The translations under genes were made by a program, and so were the position numbers. Below, piece by piece: positions 1 to 4,816 of a stretch of DNA of 6,949 bases. Where the stretch lies: positions 1-6,949 of the forward strand of contig JABMQM010000315.1 in assembly GCA_013203195.1 (NCBI GenBank). The letters run 5' to 3'. The notes under the pieces are model-generated. The model worked only from the letters and a program-made list of their open reading frames with translations, had not been told where the DNA came from and did no database searches. Every line of letters starts with the position of its first letter. The first letter of the stretch is position 1. This DNA is from Desulfobacteraceae bacterium (GTDB taxonomy: Bacteria; Desulfobacterota; Desulfobacteria; Desulfobacterales; UBA11574).

Positions 1-95
1 AGTAACATCGGTCCGCGCGGTCCAGCAGTCATTACGTTCTGGTTATCAGCTACCGGAGCGCCGGCATTGTTGGTCAGTTTTTTTTTCTGTGCCAT
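1..95 (-). CDS. katA: Catalase (KatA type), N-terminal fragment cut by the window edge
   Basis: Reading the minus strand from an ATG at 95-93 gives 31 codons before the window ends. The peptide starts MAQKKKLTNNAGAPV and continues with DNQNVMTAGPRGPML. The DNQNxxTAGPRGP stretch is the very conserved N-terminal arm of haem-containing monofunctional catalases, which turn two H2O2 into water and O2 in the cytoplasm. The start is well supported: AAGGAG lies about 8 bases upstream (minus strand, roughly 102-108), and the match to the family begins within a few residues of the Met. Small-subunit catalases are usually about 480-500 residues, so over 90% of the gene lies outside. It lies downstream of and in line with a PerR-like repressor, the classic regulator of katA. 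The haem ligand and active-site residues cannot be checked. An alternative reading as another protein is very unlikely. Confidence 0.9.
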   Translation of the reverse strand, partial: MAQKKKLTNNAGAPVADNQNVMTAGPRGPML

Positions 96-408
96 CGATT
101 TTCTCCTTTCTGTTGGGGTTGATTGGAAATTTTCCTCTTGTTAAATGATTTCGATTAAAGTGTGTTACGGTTAAATTTTATCTTAAATTCGAACGGAGAA
201 TTGGAACAAAATCAGCAACGATAGAATACGGAAAGTCCAAAAAAAGAATCAGAACTTCCGAAGATATTGGATCAAGAATTTCGATTGCAATACGGTTAGC
301 AGATGGCTGATATAAATTTCGAAAGCAGCACCTTTTGCCTTATCGCTCCTATATCAAACCAGCCAAACCAAATCAATCGTTTTTGATTTTGGATCAACCC
401 CGGCAACG
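96..408 (-). other. Long gene-free katA leader
   Basis: No credible coding region lies in the 371 bp between katA and perR. If transcription starts about 7 bases after the -10 element at 415-420, katA would have a 5' untranslated leader of about 310 nt. It contains an imperfect hairpin near 364-393 (CCAAAATCA pairing with TTGATTTGG, with one bulged A), but I recognise no known riboswitch. A second promoter closer to katA is possible; I found none with two good hexamers. Confidence 0.45.
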
Positions 409-414
409 AATAAT

Positions 415-443
415 ATTATATCCTACATGATAATCATTTGCAA
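415..443 (-). promoter_or_regulatory. Sigma70-like promoter of katA
   Basis: On the minus strand there is a -35 hexamer TTGCAA (443-438), a spacer of exactly 17 bp, and a perfect -10 hexamer TATAAT (420-415). It points toward katA and sits just past the perR hairpin. A Fur-like box overlaps the spacer and the -35, so the promoter is likely repressed by the neighbouring PerR and released by peroxide. Confidence 0.65.
428..442. promoter_or_regulatory. Fur/PerR-type operator in the katA promoter
   Basis: The plus strand reads TGATAATCATTTGCA. Against the 7-1-7 Fur-family box TGATAATNATTATCA the left arm is exact and the right arm matches at 5 of 7 positions. Inside the region, ATGATAATCAT (427-437) is a perfect 5-1-5 palindrome that falls entirely between the -10 and -35 elements. 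Location and symmetry fit repression by the PerR-like protein encoded immediately upstream. A true Fur could bind instead, since the boxes of the two families are similar. Confidence 0.55.
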
Positions 444-445
444 TT

Positions 446-470
446 ATAAGGCAAAAAATTTTTGCCTTAT
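446..470 (-). terminator. Hairpin at the 3' end of perR
   Basis: A 25-bp near-perfect palindrome: arms ATAAGGCAAAAA and TTTTTGCCTTAT around a single central A, giving a 12-bp self-complementary stretch. It overlaps the perR stop codon (469-467), as intrinsic terminators often do. No clear T-run follows on the minus strand (the next bases are AATTGC), so termination may be weak. It also directly abuts the katA -35 region. Confidence 0.45.
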
Positions 471-907
471 GAATTGTTCGTGCAATCCCGGCAGATACCA
501 AAAAAATCCAACCTGTGTGTCAGGATTTTGAAGCCGGTTTCATCAGCAACTTCTTCTGTCATATCTTTTAAAGTAGCCAGGTCCGGATCTATTATCTTTT
601 TACACCGGACACAAATGACATGGGGATGTGGATCCGGTTTGTTCCCGTCATAGCGGTTGCTTCCATCCGGGAATCCAAGCTCCAAAACCTCCCCCAAAGA
701 CTTGAGCAACAAGACATTGCGATACACCGTTGCCAAACTCATTGTCGGAAAATCATCCTGCAGATGTTCATAGATTTTTTCAACATTGGGGTGCCCTTTA
801 CTGCGGGATAAGATTTTCACAATAGCCAAGCGCTGGGGCGTGAGCTTATGATTGTTTTCCCGGAGATTCTTTACAATGGTATCAAATCTATTTTTTGGAT
901 CAGCCAT
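467..907 (-). CDS. perR: PerR-type peroxide-responsive Fur-family repressor
   Basis: A 146-residue Fur-superfamily protein of normal length. An N-terminal winged helix-turn-helix (about residues 10-85) includes LTPQRLAIVKIL and SLATVYRNV, the DNA-recognition helix. A C-terminal metal-binding dimerisation domain follows. H39, D87, H94, H96 and D107 line up with the five regulatory metal ligands of Bacillus PerR (H37, D85, H91, H93, D104). The last is Asp, the residue typical of PerR, where Fur has Glu. The pairs C99/C102 (CVRC) and C139/C142 (CRDC) form the structural zinc site. In known PerR, Fe(II)-dependent oxidation of the histidines releases DNA. The neighbour katA and a Fur-like box in its promoter support a PerR role. 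The start ATG (907-905) has no strong Shine-Dalgarno, so initiation may be weak. Fur or Zur are less likely alternatives. Confidence 0.85.
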   Translation of the reverse strand: MADPKNRFDTIVKNLRENNHKLTPQRLAIVKILSRSKGHPNVEKIYEHLQDDFPTMSLATVYRNVLLLKSLGEVLELGFPDGSNRYDGNKPDPHPHVICVRCKKIIDPDLATLKDMTEEVADETGFKILTHRLDFFGICRDCTNNS

Positions 908-956
908 AATAAGCTTAACATTAATCTAATTAATACACAGACCTAAATAAGAATAG

Positions 957-989
957 TTATCATATAATAAACATTTACAAATAAATCAA
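957..989 (-). promoter_or_regulatory. Candidate perR promoter with an overlapping palindrome
   Basis: Upstream of perR, 957-970 reads TTATCATATAATAA, a 14-bp palindrome that agrees with its own reverse complement at 12 of 14 positions and resembles AT-rich Fur/PerR boxes. On the minus strand a TTGATT (989-984) and TTATAT (967-962), 16 bp apart, could be the -35 and -10, which puts the palindrome on the -10. This would suit PerR autorepression. The region is very AT-rich, so chance matches are likely. Confidence 0.35.
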
Positions 990-1347
990 GAGATTTTTCT
1001 TATTACGTTAAAAAAAACAAAGCAGACAACGTTAGGAACCCGAAAACCGGGGAGATGACCAGGGTTAAACCTAAGAAACTGCCAATTTTAAATACGGAAA
1101 AGAATTGAAAGAAAGCAGGGGAGGAAAGAGAGAGCTGATATCTATCTGCGAAAATTTTTGAAGACGCCATTTTTCGGTTAGGCTTCCTACCTGCCGTAGC
1201 AGAACACGGTGTTGCATTCCCCTGGATAGGGCTGGCGTCATTTCCTGGAGACCTGTTCCAGAGATAGTCAATTACATCCAGTTCGAAAAAACACCTTCGG
1301 TCCGATGATGTGCGACAATTATAATTCCCACCTGACGACAATCCCGG

Positions 1348-1376
1348 TTGACGGCTATCAGGTTTTAGGATATGAA
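1348..1376 (+). promoter_or_regulatory. Candidate dapL promoter
   Basis: TTGACG (1348-1353), a 17-bp spacer and TATGAA (1371-1376) lie about 110 bp before the dapL start. The -35 matches consensus at 5 of 6 positions and the -10 at 4 of 6. The candidate rests on hexamer matching and position only. Confidence 0.35.
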
Positions 1377-1484
1377 ATCCGCATGTTAATGGTATATCGC
1401 TTTTAGTTGAGATTTTAGCGTAATGCTCGGCAAACCGGGCGGACCGCCTGATATGATTATATTAAAATAAAGAAAGGCTGAAAC

Positions 1485-2711
1485 ATGATCCGAATCAACG
1501 AGAACTATCTCAAGCTGCAATCTTCTTATCTGTTTGTCGAGATCGCCAATCGTGTGTCTGTTTATCAGCAGGAGAATCCGGAAGCCAATATTATCCGGCT
1601 GGGTATCGGTGATGTAACCCGGGCGCTGCCGCCGGCCTGCACACAGGCCTTTTCCCAGGGTGTTAAAGAGATGGCTGTGGATGCAACTTTCCGGGGTTAC
1701 GGTCCTGAGCAAGGGTACGATTTTTTAAGGGACAAGATCGCTGCCAACGACTATCAGGCCAGGGGAGCGGATGTCGATTCCGATGAAATATTTGTCAGCG
1801 ACGGCTCCAAATGTGATTCGGCCAATATTCAGGAGCTTTTTGCCGGGGACATTCGTTTGGCGATCCCTGATCCGGTATATCCGGTGTATTTAGACACCAA
1901 TGTTATGGCCGGTCGCACCGGAGAATTTGCCGACGGTCGATACGACAAAATTCTGTATATGGACAGCCTGCCTGAGAACGGATTTGTTCCGAACCTGCCC
2001 GCGCAACCAGTGGATCTGATTTATCTGTGTTTTCCCAACAACCCCACCGGTGCCTCTATTTCCGGGGATACGTTGAAGCTGTGGGTGGATTACGCCCGTG
2101 AAAACAAAGCCCTGATCCTTTATGATGCTGCTTATGAAGCCTTCATCCGTGACCAGAGCCTTCCTCGTTCTATTTTTGAAATTGAAGGTGCTCGTGAGGT
2201 GGCCATCGAGTTCAGAAGTTTTTCCAAAACCGCCGGTTTTACCGGCACCCGCTGTGCCTTTACCGTTGTTCCCAAAACTTGCATGGCCTACGACGGTAAT
2301 GGTCAGAAACATTCGTTGCATGCCTTGTGGAACCGCCGGCATTCCACCAAATTCAATGGAGTCTCTTATCCGGTTCAGAGGGCGGCCGAGGCGGTTTACA
2401 GCCAAGAGGGCCAAGCCCAGGTTCAGGAACTTGTTGACTATTATTTGAACAATGCGGCCCTGATTCGCAAAGAGATGGCAGCGCTTGGTTTTGAGTTTGC
2501 AGGCGGCGAAAATTCACCTTATATCTGGGTGAACTGCATGCGCGATGCCTGGGGATTTTTTGATTTACTGCTGAAAAAAGCGGGCGTGGTTACAACTCCC
2601 GGGCCCGGCTTCGGCAAGTGCGGTGAGGGTTTTATCCGCATCAGCGCCTTCAACAGCTATGCAAATGTCGAAAAAGCCATGACGCGGATCAGAGAAGCTC
2701 TGGCTGGGTAG
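1485..2711 (+). CDS. dapL: LL-diaminopimelate aminotransferase
   Basis: A 408-residue fold-type I PLP aminotransferase, the normal length for DapL. The enzyme converts L-tetrahydrodipicolinate and glutamate to LL-diaminopimelate and 2-oxoglutarate in one step, bypassing the DapD/DapC/DapE acyl branch for lysine and peptidoglycan synthesis. Typical features are RLGIGDVTRALPP (residues 38-50), the NPTG turn (186-189), D214 and Y217 of the LYDAAYEAF segment that hold the cofactor, and SFSKTAGFTGTRC, where K248 should form the Schiff base. R385 in GFIRIS should bind the substrate carboxylate. The ATG follows GAAAGG at a suitable distance. The gene stands alone: a hairpin follows, and the next gene is convergent. 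No other lysine-pathway gene is in the window. The closest alternative would be another aspartate-type aminotransferase, but the motifs follow DapL throughout. Confidence 0.93.
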   Translation: MIRINENYLKLQSSYLFVEIANRVSVYQQENPEANIIRLGIGDVTRALPPACTQAFSQGVKEMAVDATFRGYGPEQGYDFLRDKIAANDYQARGADVDSDEIFVSDGSKCDSANIQELFAGDIRLAIPDPVYPVYLDTNVMAGRTGEFADGRYDKILYMDSLPENGFVPNLPAQPVDLIYLCFPNNPTGASISGDTLKLWVDYARENKALILYDAAYEAFIRDQSLPRSIFEIEGAREVAIEFRSFSKTAGFTGTRCAFTVVPKTCMAYDGNGQKHSLHALWNRRHSTKFNGVSYPVQRAAEAVYSQEGQAQVQELVDYYLNNAALIRKEMAALGFEFAGGENSPYIWVNCMRDAWGFFDLLLKKAGVVTTPGPGFGKCGEGFIRISAFNSYANVEKAMTRIREALAG

Positions 2712-2740
2712 AAACCGGCGCAATAATAAATATACCACAA

Positions 2741-2766
2741 AGTGTCATTTTGCTTGACACTCTTTT
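2741..2766 (+). terminator. Terminator-like hairpin after dapL
   Basis: AGTGTCA (2741-2747) pairs with TGACACT (2755-2761) around a 7-base loop and is followed by CTTTT. It lies 30 bp after the dapL stop. The stem is only 7 bp and the T-run short, so strength is uncertain. The terminator at 2836-2873 could act as a backup. Confidence 0.5.
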
Positions 2767-2794
2767 ACTACAGTGCTACGTTGTCGTATATATT

Positions 2795-2825
2795 CCTTTT
2801 TGGATTTTGCCATCCTCCAAAAAGG
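2795..2825. repeat. 9-bp inverted repeat between dapL and lysR
   Basis: CCTTTTTGG (2795-2803) and CCAAAAAGG (2817-2825) are exact reverse complements around a 13-base loop. There is no T-run on either side, so it does not look like an intrinsic terminator. The second arm is part of a short direct repeat: CCTCCAAAAA occurs twice between about 2814 and 2838. Function unknown. Confidence 0.5.
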
Positions 2826-2835
2826 CCTCCTCCAA

Positions 2836-2873
2836 AAAATGCCCTTGGGCCTCACCCCTCCCGAGGGCATTTT
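2836..2873 (-). terminator. Bidirectional terminator overlapping the lysR 3' end
   Basis: AAAATGCCCT (2836-2845) and AGGGCATTTT (2864-2873) form a perfect 10-bp stem with an 18-base loop. On the minus strand the stem runs into six T (2839-2834), a good intrinsic terminator for lysR. On the plus strand it ends TTTTATTTCTT, so it may also stop read-through from dapL. The lysR stop codon (2854-2852) is inside the loop, so the last four lysR codons contribute to the stem or loop. Confidence 0.75.
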
Positions 2874-3760
2874 ATTTCTTGTTTTAAAAAATTGATAAAT
2901 GCTTTACACAATGGAGACGCGCTGCGATGTTGATGTCTGGTCAGATAAAAACTGCGTTTAAGATTTAGACCCTGTATTGGCAAGGCCATTAGGGTCCCTG
3001 CCTGCAGTTCCTCTGCCACGGCAATCGTGGAAAGGATAGAAACCCCCACTTTACCTTTGATTCCCTGAATGATAGCCGCCGTGCTCCCCATTTCGGCGAT
3101 AATGTTAAGCTCCTGGCCGCTGTATCCCTTTTCCATCAAGCTGAGTGTTATGGATCGTAAGGTTCCGGAGCCCTGTTCTCGTATGATAAAAGGTTCTTTG
3201 AACAACATTTGCAGACTTAGCCGTTTTCTCTTAGCTAACTTGTGATCGGCAGGTACAATCAGCCGCATTTCGTCGTTCAACAGTCTTTCCTGTACAATCC
3301 TTTTATCGGAAGATGCGGCTCCCACAAGACCGAATTCCAATACACCGGCAATGGTCTCTTCTATTATTTTTTCGGTATCCCCGATTATCAAGGAGACTGT
3401 GACTTCCGGATGTTTCTTAGTAAATGCACCAACAAGTCGAGGTAGAATATAGCTGCCCGGAATGGTGCTGCCGCCTATCACCAAGCGCCCTTTGATTTTT
3501 CCTTGGAATTCAGCCATTGCAGTTTCGGTTTCATCTCGCAAAGCGATTACTCTGCGGGCGTAGTCATAGAGGAGTTCTCCGGCTTTGGTGGGAACTGCTT
3601 CTTTGCCGAGACGATCTATAAGTTGACAGCCAAAATGAGTTTCCAGATCCTTGATGTGGCTGCTAATGGTGGGCTGGGACAGATGAACGGCCTTGCCGGC
3701 CCTTGAAAAACCTTTTAATTCAACAACTTTGCAGAAGATATTGAGTTGCCATAAATCCAT
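2852..3760 (-). CDS. LysR-type regulator (selenium-metabolism-associated type)
   Basis: 302 residues, the usual LysR length. The N-terminal winged helix-turn-helix (about 1-60) contains GFSRAGKAVHLSQPTISSHI followed by the DLETHFGCQLIDR linker start. A periplasmic-binding-protein-like effector domain spans about 90-295, beginning GRLVIGGSTIPGSYILPRL. The whole sequence, especially MDLWQLNIFCKVVELK and the GSTxxPGxYxLPRLxGAF segment, agrees with what I remember of LysR proteins annotated as selenium-metabolism-associated in sulfate reducers. That name comes from co-occurrence, and no selenium gene lies in the window. CysB/CysL-like regulators are related alternatives. The start is firm: GGAGG is 7 bases before the ATG. 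LysR proteins often regulate the divergent gene, here the GntR-trpBA operon, but no direct evidence links them. It converges with dapL. Confidence 0.85.
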   Translation of the reverse strand: MDLWQLNIFCKVVELKGFSRAGKAVHLSQPTISSHIKDLETHFGCQLIDRLGKEAVPTKAGELLYDYARRVIALRDETETAMAEFQGKIKGRLVIGGSTIPGSYILPRLVGAFTKKHPEVTVSLIIGDTEKIIEETIAGVLEFGLVGAASSDKRIVQERLLNDEMRLIVPADHKLAKRKRLSLQMLFKEPFIIREQGSGTLRSITLSLMEKGYSGQELNIIAEMGSTAAIIQGIKGKVGVSILSTIAVAEELQAGTLMALPIQGLNLKRSFYLTRHQHRSASPLCKAFINFLKQEIKCPREG

Positions 3761-3831
3761 ATTTTAACCTCCATGGCGCTATGCGTTGAACATCTTCATT
3801 ATCACAAATTTAATGTTAAAATGGTCAATGT

Positions 3832-3860
3832 CTTATATCAGCAATTTATGATTGTATCAA
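3832..3860 (-). promoter_or_regulatory. Promoter of lysR
   Basis: On the minus strand, TTGATA (3860-3855), a 17-bp spacer and TATAAG (3837-3832) match sigma70 elements at 5 of 6 positions each. That places the start about 65 bp upstream of lysR. A second pair, TTGACC (3828-3823) and TGATAA (3804-3799) with an 18-bp spacer, is an alternative. Confidence 0.5.
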
Positions 3861-3891
3861 ATTTAATTAACCTATTAGGCTCACCGGGGAC

Positions 3892-3940
3892 TCTGCTTGC
3901 CCGTAAGCTTCCCATTGAATTACCGGGACAAGCCGGCAGA
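3892..3940. other. Imperfect hairpin in the divergent region
   Basis: GCTTG (3895-3899), CCCG (3900-3903) and TAA (3904-3906) pair with TTA (3920-3922), CGGG (3924-3927) and CAAGC (3929-3933), giving 12 pairs with two single-base bulges and a 13-base loop. An alternative outer pairing joins TCTGC (3892-3896) to GCAGA (3936-3940). It lies upstream of both predicted promoters, so it is not obviously a leader of either gene. It has no T-run. It could be an uncharacterised small RNA, a DNA cruciform site or a relic; I cannot tell. Confidence 0.35.
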
Positions 3941-4005
3941 TGTTACTGGGGCGAAAGATTCAAAAAGGCTTTTCAGGGGATATAATTGACTTAATAATAT
4001 CAAAT

Positions 4006-4017
4006 TTGTCTTGACAA
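4006..4017. promoter_or_regulatory. Candidate operator of the GntR/HutC-type regulator
   Basis: TTGTCTTGACAA is a perfect 5-bp inverted repeat around two bases. Its layout matches HutC-subfamily operators such as TGGTCTAGACCA of NagR/DasR-type proteins (established for those families). It overlaps TTGACA (4011-4016), a perfect -35 hexamer pointing to the GntR gene 53 bp downstream. The matching -10 is poor (CAGTCT at 17-bp spacing), so the promoter itself is uncertain. Autoregulation of the operon is the inference. Confidence 0.5.
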
Positions 4018-4069
4018 CTTAACCAATTTAGGGCAGTCTAAAAAACAGCGCAATAATGAAGGAGCCTAT

Positions 4070-4816
4070 ATGCTCAACCCCGAGTCACCGATTCCGTTGT
4101 ATCGCCAACTGGCTGATATTCTCCTGGCTCAAGTACGGTCCGGAGAATATCCTCCCGGCGCTAGAATACCGTCTGAAAACAGCCTGGCATCCAGGTACGG
4201 CATCGGTAGGCCCACTGCCCGGCAGGCCACGGAAATGCTGGTTCGCAAACGTATTCTGGTTCGCAGGCGGGGTTCAGGCACCTTTGTGCGCCGACAACAA
4301 AAAGAGGTCGATCTTTTTTCCCTGGCAGGGACGATGTCTTCTTTTCAAAAAGAAGGGCTTGCGGTTACAAGGCGTATTTTGCAAAAGACCCGCTTGAAGA
4401 CAATTGCAAACCATGGCGAAAATCCATTTGCCAACCAAAAGGCCTACGTTCTTTCCAGGCTCAGTCTGGTGGAGAAGTCGCCGGTACTGATCGAAGATAT
4501 CTATCTGCATGCAGCACTTTTTGCAGGTATTGACCGCTTTGATCTTTCGGGACGATCACTGTCGCAAATTGTCGCTGAACACTATTTTATGCAGCCCAGC
4601 GGCGGAAAGCAAAACTTTAAAATCGGTTATTTATCAGGGAAGAGGGTATTGCAACTGGTCGTTTCAACCCAAACCCCCATCCTTATCGTTAAACGGTTTT
4701 TGAATTTTGCCCAATCTCAAAACGCCATATATTCGGAACTTTACTGTCGCACGGATCGTTTTGTTTTTTCTCAAAATATAGGAGGAGTAATCGATGCAGA
4801 ATCGAGGCTACTATGA
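4070..4816 (+). CDS. GntR-family (HutC/UTRA) transcriptional regulator of trpBA
   Basis: 248 residues, normal for the HutC subfamily. The N-terminal winged helix (about 8-75) reads IPLYRQLADILLAQVRSGE, PPGARIPSENSLASRYGI and GRPTARQA, ending in the RRGSGTFV wing. The rest (about 85-236) fits a UTRA effector-binding domain, which in relatives senses a small metabolite such as a sugar phosphate or histidine intermediate. The effector here is unknown; indole, tryptophan or a precursor would be logical. The ATG follows AAGGAG by five bases. Its 3' end overlaps trpB by 23 bp in another frame, so it is surely co-transcribed and probably the dedicated regulator of trpBA. A palindrome upstream suggests autoregulation. 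The recognition helix has GRPTARQA where VSRxTVRxA is usual, which fits a divergent operator. Confidence 0.88.
   Translation: MLNPESPIPLYRQLADILLAQVRSGEYPPGARIPSENSLASRYGIGRPTARQATEMLVRKRILVRRRGSGTFVRRQQKEVDLFSLAGTMSSFQKEGLAVTRRILQKTRLKTIANHGENPFANQKAYVLSRLSLVEKSPVLIEDIYLHAALFAGIDRFDLSGRSLSQIVAEHYFMQPSGGKQNFKIGYLSGKRVLQLVVSTQTPILIVKRFLNFAQSQNAIYSELYCRTDRFVFSQNIGGVIDAESRLL

Larger units (their letters stand above)
908..1484. other. 577-bp intergenic region without a supported gene
   Basis: The region separates the divergent perR and dapL. A minus-strand open frame (1341-1003) would need a TTG start, has no ribosome-binding site and resembles no family I know, although its last 30 residues are hydrophobic. 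A plus-strand frame at 1305-1406 (33 codons) is equally unsupported. Structured bits are visible: a hairpin pairing TTAGGAACCC (1032-1041) with GGGTTAAACCTAA (1062-1074; 10 pairs with a three-A bulge), and a small palindrome AACACGGTGTT (1203-1213). I looked for lysine-riboswitch features ahead of dapL and did not recognise them. Confidence 0.5.
3761..4069. other. Divergent 309-bp regulatory region between lysR and the gntR-trpBA operon
   Basis: No convincing gene. The left half is AT-rich and holds the lysR promoter. The middle (about 3880-3960) is GC-richer and contains a bulged hairpin. The right end carries a palindrome and -35-like hexamer ahead of the GntR gene. The 10-mer TATCAAATTT occurs twice in the same orientation, at 3855-3864 and 3998-4007, near each promoter, and could be a shared binding element. 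A 70-codon open frame at 3773-3985 starts just after a Shine-Dalgarno that serves lysR on the other strand and matches no family I know. Confidence 0.5.

Noticed and set aside
1003..1341. 112-codon minus-strand open frame
   Set aside because: It needs a TTG start, lacks a ribosome-binding site, has odd composition and matches no family I recognise. It is kept only as a possible relic.
1305..1406. 33-codon plus-strand frame starting with two Met
   Set aside because: No Shine-Dalgarno and no recognisable motif; it overlaps the candidate dapL promoter.
1141..1484. Lysine riboswitch ahead of dapL
   Set aside because: I looked for the conserved L-box core sequences and did not recognise them.
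1890..2414. 174-codon minus-strand frame inside dapL
   Set aside because: Antisense shadow of a very well supported aminotransferase gene.
2754..2782. TTGACA with a 17-bp spacer to TACGTT as a plus-strand promoter
   Set aside because: The -10 matches only 3 of 6 positions, the -35 is part of the dapL hairpin arm, and no plus-strand gene follows before the convergent lysR.
3773..3985. 70-codon plus-strand frame in the lysR-gntR gap
   Set aside because: The ATG sits on the lysR Shine-Dalgarno region of the other strand, has no ribosome-binding site of its own, and the sequence resembles no family.
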